Of a stretch of DNA of 37,879 nucleotides, positions 15,766 to 23,975 are shown one piece after another (position 1 is the stretch's first letter; every line of letters starts with the position of its first letter). Source of the stretch: Opitutaceae bacterium (GTDB taxonomy: Bacteria > Verrucomicrobiota > Verrucomicrobiia > Opitutales > Opitutaceae); NCBI GenBank assembly GCA_028281165.1, contig JANQKI010000070.1:1-37879 (forward strand), written 5' to 3'. Position numbers and translations under genes: made by a program. Under the pieces are notes generated by a model. That model was not told the origin of the DNA, did not search any database, and saw only the letters and a program-made list of their open reading frames with translations.

Positions 15766-17253
15766 ATGAATTCTGATCCCAAAAATTCTCTAAAGTCCCA
15801 AATTCCCTCAGGCGATTTTTGCGGCAACGTTTCGCGTCGCGAGTTTATCAATACGGTAGGTGGCGGCTTCACGTCTTTGGCTCTGGCAGGGATGCTGGGC
15901 GCGGATGGCTTTTTTCGAAATGCTAACGCGGCTTCCAGTCTAGCCAATCCCCTGGCTCCGATCAGTCCGCATTTCACGCCCAAGGCTAAAAGCGTCATTT
16001 TCCTTTTCATGTATGGCGGTCCCAGCCATGTGGATACCTTCGACTACAAGCCAGAGCTGTTCAAGTACGACGGCCAAACTGTCAAAGTGAATACTTTCGG
16101 GCGTGGCGGCCGTAAGAATGAGGGTCGCATTGTAGGTCCAAAGTGGTCATTCAAAAAATATGGCCAGTCCGGCAAAAACGTTTCCCAACTCTTTCCCCAT
16201 ATCGCAACCTGTGTAGACGACATCGCATTCCTGAAATCGATGCAGGCTGATTCGCCTATTCATGGCTCGGCCATGCTGATGATGAATTCGGGTAGTATCA
16301 TCAGCGGGAGCCCCTCACTGGGTTCGTGGGTCAACTACGGGCTTGGCACCATGAATGGAAATCTGCCCGGTTATGTGGTGATGTTGGATCAATCCGGGGG
16401 TCCCATCAGCGGAGCCAAGAATTGGAGTAGTGGATACATGCCGGCCACCTATCAAGGAACCGTTTTCAGAGCCGAAGGAAGCCCAGTCCTCAACCTGGAG
16501 AGCGCGAAGGGCATGTCTCTCGATGAGCAGCGACGCATCATCGACAGCTTGAACCATTTGAACCAAGGCCACCTCAAGGACCGTTTCGACAACACGAATC
16601 TGGCTGCTCGGATTGCTAGCTACGAGCTGGCCTACAAAATGCAAGTCAGCGCTCCCGAGGCAGTGGAGCTGGAGAAAGAGCCCGAAGAAACGAAGCGCCT
16701 TTACGGTATTGATCAGGATCGTACACGCGATTTTGGCAGCAAGTGTTTGTTAGCCCGAAGACTGGTCGAGCGTGGCGTGCGTTTTATTCAAATTTACTCC
16801 GGCGGCGCTCATAACGATCACAACTGGGATGCTCATGGGGATTTGGTTAAGAACCATAGTCTCCACGCTGGCAATACAGACAAGCCGATCGCTGGACTCC
16901 TCAAGGATTTGAAAAGACGCGGCATGCTTGACGAAACGCTCGTTATCTGGGGTGGGGAGTTTGGCCGACAACCAACCGCTGAATACGCTAAGGGTACCGG
17001 ACGCGATCACAATTCCGCTGGCTTTACCATGTGGCTAGCTGGTGGCGGGATCAAGCCTGGCATTTCGCTTGGGCAGACCGATGAACTTGGCAACGAAGCA
17101 GTCGAGAAGCCGTTCCATGTGCGCAGGCTTCACGCAACCATCTTGAAATTGCTCGGGTTCGATCCGAACCATCTCACTTTCATGCATGGCGGGCTCGACA
17201 AGAAGCTGGTTGGTCCGGCCGGAGCCGATCCGATTGAGGAACTGATGGCTTAG
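15766..17253 (+). CDS. DUF1501 family (sulfatase-fold) Tat-exported protein
   Basis: 495 residues from the ATG at 15766; a TTG 57 bases upstream is in frame but lies inside the repeat element. A twin-arginine signal is visible: R24-R25 in VSRREF followed by a hydrophobic stretch (GGGFTSLALAGML). Mature-protein blocks typical of DUF1501 include FLFMYGGPSHVDTFDYKP, ADSPIHGSAMLMMNSG, GGAHNDHNWDAHGD, VIWGGEFGRQPTAE, RDHNSAGFTMWLAGGGIKPG and a C-terminal HATILKLLGFDPNHLTF. The family shares the alkaline phosphatase/sulfatase fold, but its substrate is unknown. It nearly always sits beside a DUF1549/DUF1553 gene, as here, so the two probably act together outside the cytoplasm. Confidence 0.93.
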   Translation: MNSDPKNSLKSQIPSGDFCGNVSRREFINTVGGGFTSLALAGMLGADGFFRNANAASSLANPLAPISPHFTPKAKSVIFLFMYGGPSHVDTFDYKPELFKYDGQTVKVNTFGRGGRKNEGRIVGPKWSFKKYGQSGKNVSQLFPHIATCVDDIAFLKSMQADSPIHGSAMLMMNSGSIISGSPSLGSWVNYGLGTMNGNLPGYVVMLDQSGGPISGAKNWSSGYMPATYQGTVFRAEGSPVLNLESAKGMSLDEQRRIIDSLNHLNQGHLKDRFDNTNLAARIASYELAYKMQVSAPEAVELEKEPEETKRLYGIDQDRTRDFGSKCLLARRLVERGVRFIQIYSGGAHNDHNWDAHGDLVKNHSLHAGNTDKPIAGLLKDLKRRGMLDETLVIWGGEFGRQPTAEYAKGTGRDHNSAGFTMWLAGGGIKPGISLGQTDELGNEAVEKPFHVRRLHATILKLLGFDPNHLTFMHGGLDKKLVGPAGADPIEELMA

Positions 17254-17368
17254 AGAACAGCGTCCAAGATAAGTTCTGGTTTCTTTATTATCGCGGAAGG
17301 GTTTAAAGGGCATGCCCAGTTTCTGGCTCTTTTCGATCGGCTGGAGGAACTGGATACAAAGGGCTGAA

Positions 17369-17408
17369 TTTCAGATTGCGATCAACAATCTGAAACTGCT
17401 ACTTTTTT
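17369..17408 (+). terminator. Possible intrinsic terminator downstream of the DUF1501 gene
   Basis: TTTCAGATTG (17369-17378) and CAATCTGAAA (17386-17395) form a perfect 10-base stem with a 7-base loop. A T-run at 17403-17408 follows after a short spacer. The stem is AT-rich and the spacer is longer than ideal, so termination may be partial. Confidence 0.45.
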
Positions 17409-17438
17409 ACTGCGTAGTATTTTCCAAGTAGGTGTGTC

Positions 17439-18380
17439 GTGATTCGTTTTATCCAAGCCGGTTGTCTCTTGTTGCTCTTCTATCTATCTGGTTGCGCCAG
17501 TAAGCCTAATCCATCCTTCACCCTTGAAAAGCGATTGGAGTCGATTGCTCCCTATCAAGATCGAACGTTCACTTATAAGTCGTCTTACCCGCATTCCGAG
17601 AAAGGTTTTCTCGAGGTGGAATCAGACTTAGCCGATTATCTTGGCACTCACGCTTGTCTCATAATGAGTATCAAGGATGTGGATAAAGCAGAGGTATTGA
17701 GTTCTTTGGAAGTGGAGCTAGAGATCGAAAGGGGAGAAGAGGACGCGGATGGCATTGCAGCCGAGGAGCAAGTGCTCTTGATGGACTTTACAGCAATCGG
17801 CGACGATTTAACTTCGACCTCCGGGCATGGAGTTCTGTATACGGAAGATGGATATATGCTGACGGCAGCTCATGCTGTTGAGAACGATAATTCGATTCTG
17901 GTTTTCAGGGAGTATGATATCCAAGAGGAAACCCAAAGGGTTCGACTCCTTTCTTTCCGGAAAGTCTACCTTAACGATGAAATCGACTTCGCTATTATCA
18001 AGGCGCAAGTCCGAACGCCATTCTTCCTGAAAATGAGAGCTGAGGCCCCCGCCTTTAAGGACATCGTATTTGGTGGTGGCTGGCTGCATGAAGTACCGGC
18101 CGCCGGTCAATTGATGTGGACTGGAGAGTTTGAAGTCGTAGCCGGATTGGAATCCGCAGGAGCGACAAAACTGGTTTCCGACGTCCCTGTTTTGAAAGGC
18201 GATAGCGGATCTGCCCTAATCGACGAGGAGGGTTGGCTTTGCGGTATTCAGACGGGTACGGCGGTGTACAAAAAGAATAACCGCAAGTGGAGGTTCAGCC
18301 ATGCAATCTACCTAAAGCCTGAGTTTATCGATGCCATTATCGACAAGGATCGCTTGGAGTTTGAGGGTTCAGAGAACTGA
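17439..18380 (+). CDS. Trypsin-like (S1) serine protease, predicted lipoprotein
   Basis: 313 residues from a GTG start with AGG a few bases upstream. The N-terminus is a lipoprotein signal, lipobox L16-S17-G18-C19. The protease core carries a full catalytic triad: H145 in LTAAHAVEN, D183 in EIDFAIIKA and S256 in KGDSGSAL. The residue order and the GVLYTEDGYMLTAAH strand match chymotrypsin-fold proteases. No PDZ domain follows, unlike DegP. A roughly 100-residue N-terminal region precedes the core, with an acidic stretch (EVELEIERGEEDADG) that may be a pro-segment or docking region. It is probably membrane-anchored in the periplasm or on the outer membrane. Lying between the DUF1501 and Gfo/Idh/MocA genes, it could process the neighbouring secreted enzymes, but this is only a guess from position. 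Confidence 0.85.
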   Translation: MIRFIQAGCLLLLFYLSGCASKPNPSFTLEKRLESIAPYQDRTFTYKSSYPHSEKGFLEVESDLADYLGTHACLIMSIKDVDKAEVLSSLEVELEIERGEEDADGIAAEEQVLLMDFTAIGDDLTSTSGHGVLYTEDGYMLTAAHAVENDNSILVFREYDIQEETQRVRLLSFRKVYLNDEIDFAIIKAQVRTPFFLKMRAEAPAFKDIVFGGGWLHEVPAAGQLMWTGEFEVVAGLESAGATKLVSDVPVLKGDSGSALIDEEGWLCGIQTGTAVYKKNNRKWRFSHAIYLKPEFIDAIIDKDRLEFEGSEN

Positions 18381-18481
18381 TCTGTTCCTCGCTCGTTCAA
18401 GCGCGTGAAAAACGAGCCTAGCTTCCAGGCTTGCTTAATGCGATCAGGCGAATTCATGCTGGTTCCTCTTTTTATCAACAG

Positions 18482-19771
18482 ATGACCGCCCCAAATTCTC
18501 AAAACCGTGATACGCGTCGCTCGTTCCTCAAAAAGGGGACGCTGGCGGCAACTTCCCTCATCGCGTTCCCGTCCGTTCTCAGCGCGGCGACCCTTGGCCG
18601 TGGCCAACCGGGACCTAACAGCCGCATCAATGTGGCTTTGATTGGCCAGGGTCTCATTATGCGAGGCCATCGGCTCTACTACCGCACGCGAGAGCACACT
18701 GAAGTGGTTGCGGTTTGCGATGTTGACCGAACGCGAATGGAAAAGGCGCTCAAGGAGTGTCAGCGTGAAAATAACGCCTGCTCGGGCTATATCGATTTTG
18801 AAGAGGTGATGGCTCGAAAGGATGTTGATGCCGTGGTGATCGGGACGCCTGATCACTGGCATGCCGCTCTTTCCATCGCCGCGATGCGTTCTGGAAAGGA
18901 TGTTTATGTTGAAAAGCCGATGACCCTGACCATCGAGGAAGGCAAAGCCATGGTAGCTGCCGAGAAACGCTATGGTCGGGTTCTACAAGTAGGGTCTCAG
19001 CAGCGATCCAACAATGCCTTTCGTAAAGCGGCCGAGATCGTTCGGAATGGCTGGATTGGGCGAATCAAGGAAGTGTACTGCGGCCTTGGCCAGTTCCCTC
19101 CGCCTTCCGATTATCCGGAGCAGCCTATTCCGGATGGATTCAACTACGACAAGTGGCTGGGTCCTGCCCCTTGGGAGCCTTATCATGAAGCTCGAGTCGA
19201 AGGAAATTATGGGGGCGGCTGGCGATCATTCTGGCAGTATGGTTCGCGCAAGAACGGCGACTGGGGCGCCCACCATTACGATATCACTCAGTGGGCTTTG
19301 GGTATGGACAATACGGGTCCCGTCTACTTCGAACCTGAAACGGATGAAAAACCATACCAGCATTTTGAATACGCAAATGGCGTTAAAGTCATCCGCGACT
19401 ATGGAGATCGTAAAGGGCATATGATCCGCTTTGTGGGCGAAGAAGGCGAGGTTTTGGTTAGCCGTGGTGATAGAATCGATACGAATCCGGTTCATCTGGC
19501 TGGCAAGCCGCTTGGGCCTGGAGACGAGCGACTTTACAAGAGCGGCGATCATCGCGGCAATTGGGTGGAATGCATCTACACGCGGAAGCAACCGATTTGC
19601 CACACGACCGTGGGTCATCGGACGGCCACTATCTGCCAGTTGGCTGGCATTGCCGAACGTTTGAAGCGCCCTATCCATTGGGATCCGGATGCCGAACGGA
19701 TCGTCAACGACTCAAAGGCTGCTCGTTGGCAGGATCGGCCGCGACGCAATGGCTATGGTCTGCCTGTGTAA
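18482..19771 (+). CDS. Gfo/Idh/MocA family oxidoreductase, Tat-exported
   Basis: 429 residues from the ATG at 18482; a TTG at 18431 is in frame but would precede an otherwise good Tat signal (R12-R13 in [10 protein letters not shown], then [14 protein letters not shown]). The Rossmann core starts at INVALIGQG, continues with VVAVCDVD, and includes [13 protein letters not shown] and the EKPMTL block. The C-terminal domain contains [18 protein letters not shown], a common histidine-containing motif in this subgroup. Enzymes of this family oxidise or reduce sugars and sugar derivatives with NAD(P), and exported ones in these phyla are thought to retain the cofactor tightly. Substrate unknown. 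It lies between the lipoprotein protease and the HEAT-repeat gene; the latter starts 15 bases after its stop, suggesting co-transcription. Confidence 0.92.
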   Translation: MTAPNSQNRDTRRSFLKKGTLAATSLIAFPSVLSAATLGRGQPGPNSRINVALIGQGLIMRGHRLYYRTREHTEVVAVCDVDRTRMEKALKECQRENNACSGYIDFEEVMARKDVDAVVIGTPDHWHAALSIAAMRSGKDVYVEKPMTLTIEEGKAMVAAEKRYGRVLQVGSQQRSNNAFRKAAEIVRNGWIGRIKEVYCGLGQFPPPSDYPEQPIPDGFNYDKWLGPAPWEPYHEARVEGNYGGGWRSFWQYGSRKNGDWGAHHYDITQWALGMDNTGPVYFEPETDEKPYQHFEYANGVKVIRDYGDRKGHMIRFVGEEGEVLVSRGDRIDTNPVHLAGKPLGPGDERLYKSGDHRGNWVECIYTRKQPICHTTVGHRTATICQLAGIAERLKRPIHWDPDAERIVNDSKAARWQDRPRRNGYGLPV

Positions 19772-19786
19772 CCGAAATTTTGATAA

Positions 19787-21709
19787 ATGAAAGATCATCA
19801 TTCTATTTTCCTTAAGCTGGGACTTATCCTGCTTGCCAATGTATGTTGGCAAACTGGATACAGTCAAATTCCTGGCGACGAGCTGTCCGCCATTATTACC
19901 TCGCTCGAAGGAGAAGACTATCAGGCTCGCTACGAGGCGAGAATGGCTTTGCAGGATAGCGTTTCGGATGCTACCGCTCCTGGAAACAGGTCCCAAAGAA
20001 TCGCTCTAGAAAAACAGCTGATCTCCGTCCTCGACGATGAGCTTCTACCCACAACGCGACTGTGGATTCTTAGACAGCTGGATACCATCGGATCCGATGC
20101 CTCCATTGAGGCGCTTGCCGGTTTGCTGAACGATTCGAATGCAGATGTCGCTGACGCTGCTCGCATGGCTCTCGTTGCTAACCCGTCGTCAAAGGCGACT
20201 AGGGCGCTCATTGACGGACTCGAGAATGCCACGGAAGATTCTAAAGCCTTGGGGTTTATCTCTGCTCTGGGCGATCGCAAAAGCCGAAGAGCGGTCAAAG
20301 CGATTGCCCCTTTTCTGAGTAGTGAGAATTTGGATGTTGTTCAAGAGGCGATTATGGCCTTAGGAGAGATCGGAGGGCGTTCTTCTCGAGATGCTCTGAA
20401 CGCGTTTTACCCCTCTGCTCATTCTCGCGTGAAAGGTTCTGTTGAACTGGCCTTGCTGGAGACTAGCAATGACTTGGATTTGTGCACTCGCATGATTTCC
20501 GAGGGTTCTGACCGTTCCGTACAAGCCTCTGCCCTCCAGCGTGGAGCTTCTCTTAACGCGAATCGGTCTGCTGAAGCTCTACAAGGCGCCTTGGAGGCAG
20601 GAACTGCTTTGGACAACGCTTCTCTCATTCGCGTGGCGATGCTCTCTTCGAGTTCAGCCTTACGAGACGTCGCCTTGTCTTCGGTGGAGGAGCTTTCTTT
20701 GGCTGATCAAGCCGTGGTCGTGGGGGCTCTCGCGAATGGAGAACCGGGTTCAAATGAGGATGTGACTGCTTCTCTCGCTCAATCTCAAAACGAACCGCTG
20801 AAGATTCAGGCTGTCGAAGCGCTCGGAAGAATTGGCAGTGTCACCAGTCTGCCAATACTTCTTGAAGCCTTGAATTCTCGTTCCCGAGATCTCAGGGAAA
20901 CAGCTGCCTATGCTTTAGCTTCGCTTCCTGATGCGCGAGTCGATCGTGAATTGATGGCCGCCGCCCAGAGTGGTTCTGTCGAGGAGAGAGCCAATGCCCT
21001 GGCTGCTCTTAGCCATCGGAATAGCTCTGGAGTAGCCGCGCTGGTGAACGAATTGGTTCAGAACGATGGCGATGACGCTATTCGTGAAGCGGCTTTGGAG
21101 GCGATGGAACGTATTGGAGATGCTGCCAGCTTTGAGGTACTGGTCGATTTGATCGTCTCTAATGCCAGCGGCTTGCGTCGCGATGCGCAAAGGACTTTGA
21201 AGAGAATGTCGCTACGTATTGGCGATCCTGAGACAGCTTGGGAAGCTTTCAACGTCGGTTTTCAAAAGGCCTCCGGCGATCCTGATGCGAAAAAGGCTTT
21301 GCTGGTGGTGATCGATTCCGCCCCTACGAAAGCGACGATCGAATATCTGAAGGAAACCTGGATGAAAGAGGATGAAGCCAGCCGGAAAATCATTCTTAGA
21401 ACCTTGCCTGTCTGGCGAAACTGGGACGGTGGATTCCTGCTGCTGGATATCGCGAATTTCCAGGATTCATCTGACGCGATTAAAGACAGCTGCTATGATG
21501 GGGTGAGTCGATTGATTTTGAGCAATCCTCCTTCGCTGAACCGTAAGTTTGAACTCGCAAGAATGGCCTTGCAGACCGCAACGACAGACAAGCGGAGAGA
21601 CGCTATCCTCAAGGGCTTTCGTAATTCTGGAGGACCTGAGCGTCGGTATGTGAATAACAATGACGTTGATCCGATTTTAAAAGAGACCGTTTTGGCAGAG
21701 GCTAATTAG
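19787..21709 (+). CDS. Secreted HEAT-repeat protein
   Basis: 640 residues with an N-terminal signal peptide (KLGLILLANVCWQTGYS). Most of the rest is an array of HEAT/PBS-lyase-type helical repeats, about 30 residues each. Recurring units include ASIEALAGLLNDSNADVADAARMAL, LDVVQEAIMALGEIGG, QAVEALGRIGSVTSLPILLEAL and DAIREAALEAMERIGD. It carries no recognisable catalytic motif and probably works as a periplasmic scaffold or binding solenoid. The sulfatase gene starts 4 bases after its stop, so the two are almost certainly translated from one message. A role in holding or presenting the sulfatase, or binding polysaccharide, is an inference from this linkage. Confidence 0.88.
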   Translation: MKDHHSIFLKLGLILLANVCWQTGYSQIPGDELSAIITSLEGEDYQARYEARMALQDSVSDATAPGNRSQRIALEKQLISVLDDELLPTTRLWILRQLDTIGSDASIEALAGLLNDSNADVADAARMALVANPSSKATRALIDGLENATEDSKALGFISALGDRKSRRAVKAIAPFLSSENLDVVQEAIMALGEIGGRSSRDALNAFYPSAHSRVKGSVELALLETSNDLDLCTRMISEGSDRSVQASALQRGASLNANRSAEALQGALEAGTALDNASLIRVAMLSSSSALRDVALSSVEELSLADQAVVVGALANGEPGSNEDVTASLAQSQNEPLKIQAVEALGRIGSVTSLPILLEALNSRSRDLRETAAYALASLPDARVDRELMAAAQSGSVEERANALAALSHRNSSGVAALVNELVQNDGDDAIREAALEAMERIGDAASFEVLVDLIVSNASGLRRDAQRTLKRMSLRIGDPETAWEAFNVGFQKASGDPDAKKALLVVIDSAPTKATIEYLKETWMKEDEASRKIILRTLPVWRNWDGGFLLLDIANFQDSSDAIKDSCYDGVSRLILSNPPSLNRKFELARMALQTATTDKRRDAILKGFRNSGGPERRYVNNNDVDPILKETVLAEAN

Positions 21710-21713
21710 AGAT

Positions 21714-23198
21714 ATGAGCTATCGGTTCTGGCGGTCTTTCCTGACTTTTCTTACCTTGCCTATTTGGCTGCTGCTCATTGGGGAAGCTGATACCGCAAAA
21801 AAGCCGAACATCGTTCTCATTCTAGCTGACGACTTTGGTTGGCGGGAAGTAGGTTTTATGGGCAGTTCGTTTTACGAGACGCCTCGGCTCGATCGGCTTG
21901 CTGCGGAAGGGCTTGTATTCACAAACGCCTACGCCCCCAGCGCCAATTGCGCTCCTAGTAGAGCTTGCTTGCTCACTGGCCTGAATACGCCGCGACATGG
22001 CATGTACACCGTCAATAACTCTGATCGAGGCGAGGACACTCAGAGGAAACTCATTCCTACGGAAAACGTTCGCGTATTGCCCAGCCATCTGACGACCATA
22101 GCGGATTTACTAAAAGGCGAGGGCTATAAGACTGCCGCCATCGGGAAATGGCATATAAGTAGTCATCCCCAAGAGCACGGTTTCGATGTGAGTTTTGCCG
22201 GTAACCAATGGGGACATCCTAAAACCTACTGGGCTCCGTTTCAAGTCGTGGATGTGGAAGCGGATGAAGGAGAGTATCTAACGGATCTTGTCACTGACGA
22301 AGCGATACGGTTCATCGAAGATTCGAGAGAGGGACCGTTCTTTCTATATCTGCCTTTTTTCGCTGTACACGACCCCTTGCAAGGTAAACCAAACCTTGTT
22401 GAGAAATACAAAAACAAGCCTAGAACGGATGATCAGGGCAGGTATCCGGATTACGCAAGTATGATCGAGAATATGGATACGAGCATAGGTAAGGTTGTTG
22501 ATGCTTTAGGCAAGCATGGTCTATCAGATGACACGATCATAATTTTCACTTCCGACAACGGTGGCGCCGAATGGATTTCCGACCAAACCCCGCTGCGAGC
22601 AGGGAAGGGGGCCTACTATGAAGGTGGGATTCGTGTTCCTTTCGTCATCCATAATAGGAAATTAATTCCAAAAGCTTTGCGTACCGAAATTCCTATTACA
22701 GGACTCGATCTCTTTCCTACTCTAGCTGAGCTAGCTGGGGTCAGTATTGATAATGATTATGCGTTCGATGGCGAAAGTTTGGTCGAGATCATTCAAAATC
22801 CGACTGCCACGATTGAACCGCGTCCGCTTTACTGGCATTTTCCCATTTACTTGCATGCCCATTTTCATGTTGGAGATGGGGCTCGCGACCCGTATTTCCG
22901 TACGCGTCCAGGATCGATTATGCGATTTGGAGAATGGAAACTCCATGAGTATTTCGAGGATGGCGAGCTTGAGCTATACAATTTGAAAGAGGACCTCGAA
23001 GAAGCGAAAAATTTGGTGGAAACACATCCTGAGAAAGCCGAAGAGCTGCATGCTATGATGAAGGATTGGAGAGCCGAAATGAGAGCCCCTGTCCCTGAGC
23101 AGCTCAACCTCCTTTACGATTCCTCCGTCACGCCTCCAGGTTACGAATACAACCCAGAAGCCGCGTCGAAGTATGTGAGCGATCAAAGTCCTGAGTGA
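21714..23198 (+). CDS. Exported type I sulfatase (formylglycine-dependent)
   Basis: 494 residues. A hydrophobic N-terminus (FLTFLTLPIWLLLIGEA) is a probable signal peptide. The S1 family hallmarks are present: PNIVLILADDFGW with metal-binding D39-D40, and the formylglycine site C79-A-P-S-R83 in NCAPSRACLLTG, matching the canonical CxPxR. IGKWH and TIIIFTSDNGG complete the metal and sulfate pocket. Type I sulfatases hydrolyse sulfate esters; a neighbouring anaerobic or FGE-type maturase is needed but not in the window. It is 4 bases behind the HEAT-repeat gene. The likely substrate is a sulfated polysaccharide fragment, but the subfamily cannot be set by eye. Confidence 0.94.
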   Translation: MSYRFWRSFLTFLTLPIWLLLIGEADTAKKPNIVLILADDFGWREVGFMGSSFYETPRLDRLAAEGLVFTNAYAPSANCAPSRACLLTGLNTPRHGMYTVNNSDRGEDTQRKLIPTENVRVLPSHLTTIADLLKGEGYKTAAIGKWHISSHPQEHGFDVSFAGNQWGHPKTYWAPFQVVDVEADEGEYLTDLVTDEAIRFIEDSREGPFFLYLPFFAVHDPLQGKPNLVEKYKNKPRTDDQGRYPDYASMIENMDTSIGKVVDALGKHGLSDDTIIIFTSDNGGAEWISDQTPLRAGKGAYYEGGIRVPFVIHNRKLIPKALRTEIPITGLDLFPTLAELAGVSIDNDYAFDGESLVEIIQNPTATIEPRPLYWHFPIYLHAHFHVGDGARDPYFRTRPGSIMRFGEWKLHEYFEDGELELYNLKEDLEEAKNLVETHPEKAEELHAMMKDWRAEMRAPVPEQLNLLYDSSVTPPGYEYNPEAASKYVSDQSPE

Positions 23199-23220
23199 TT
23201 GGGCCTCTTTTAGTTGAATA

Positions 23221-23250
23221 TTGACATTTCCCCATAAATCCATACGACAG
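23221..23250 (+). promoter_or_regulatory. Possible promoter of the toxin-antitoxin pair
   Basis: A perfect -35 hexamer TTGACA sits at 23221-23226, 30 bases before the antitoxin ATG. The best -10 candidate, TACGAC at 23243-23248 with 16-base spacing, matches the consensus poorly, so this is tentative. Confidence 0.3.
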
Positions 23251-23255
23251 CCCAT

Positions 23256-23498
23256 ATGAAGACCACCATTGAATTGCCGGACGAGCTGTTCCAACGGGTG
23301 AAGTCAATTGCTCTGCGTCGAAGGACTACCATGAAGGCTTTGATAACAAGGGCCTTAGAGAGAGAAATTAGATCGTTTTCTTCAAAAGAGAGTTCTATTT
23401 TTAGGGTCGACGAGGATGGTGTCCCTTACTTGCCCTCGAGAGGTGCCAGTGTAACGAGCGAGCACGTCGCGGAAATTCTTGAAAACGAGGAAGGCTAG
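23256..23498 (+). CDS. Ribbon-helix-helix antitoxin (VapB-like)
   Basis: 80 residues. The N-terminal MKTTIELPDELFQRVKSIALRR..TMKALITRALEREI pattern is a ribbon-helix-helix DNA-binding fold: a short beta-strand (TTIELP) and two helices. The C-terminal half (VDEDGVPYLPSRGASVTSEHVAEILENEE) is a typical unstructured tail that would wrap the toxin. It is followed 5 bases later by a PIN-domain gene, the standard antitoxin-toxin order. Such antitoxins bind and neutralise the toxin and repress their own promoter. Confidence 0.88.
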   Translation: MKTTIELPDELFQRVKSIALRRRTTMKALITRALEREIRSFSSKESSIFRVDEDGVPYLPSRGASVTSEHVAEILENEEG

Positions 23499-23503
23499 AG
23501 CCT

Positions 23504-23935
23504 GTGCCTCAGCTTTTAGACGTTAACATGCTAATCGCTTTATGTGATGCGGATCACGTATATCACATCAAAGCTCGCAGTTGGTTTAAGCAGGAATCAA
23601 TAAATGGATGGGCGACCTGTCCGATAACTGAGAACGGATTTCTTAGAGTCCTGAGTAACCCTGGTTATCCTGGCTCAAAATATCAAATAGCTGAAGTCGC
23701 GAATCTGCTATTTGCATTGAAAAACTTGCCTGGTCATGAATTTTGGGAAGACGATTTTTCCTTGGTGGACGAGATGTCGAATATTTCATTTGATTTTGTA
23801 TCCAGTAAATCAATAACGGATTTGTATTTGCTAGTTCTTGCTCTTAAGCGAAAGGGCAGATTGATAACCTTGGATAGGAGAATAAATCCCAAAGCCACTA
23901 TTGGCGGAGTTCAGGCCCTTGAAGTAATTTCTTAA
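23504..23935 (+). CDS. PIN-domain ribonuclease toxin (VapC-like)
   Basis: 143 residues from a GTG start 5 bases after the antitoxin stop. The PIN active-site acids are in place: D6 in LLDVNMLIAL, the glutamate of TENGFLRVL, the aspartate of SITDLYLLVLA, and that of LITLDRRI. The NGFLRVLSNPGYPG stretch is characteristic of the VapC subgroup often annotated as TA system VapC family ribonucleases. The toxin cleaves RNA, classically tRNA or rRNA; its target is not predictable here. It is followed by the UxaA-type gene, 40 bases further on, without a clear terminator. Confidence 0.9.
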   Translation: MPQLLDVNMLIALCDADHVYHIKARSWFKQESINGWATCPITENGFLRVLSNPGYPGSKYQIAEVANLLFALKNLPGHEFWEDDFSLVDEMSNISFDFVSSKSITDLYLLVLALKRKGRLITLDRRINPKATIGGVQALEVIS

Positions 23936-23975
23936 TTTTCCGACTTGCTTGGCTATAAAGTGTGTCGCCTTCGCT

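Noticed and set aside
18308..18862. 184-codon minus-strand open frame across the protease/oxidoreductase junction
   Set aside because: It overlaps two real genes and the translation is low-complexity without motifs.
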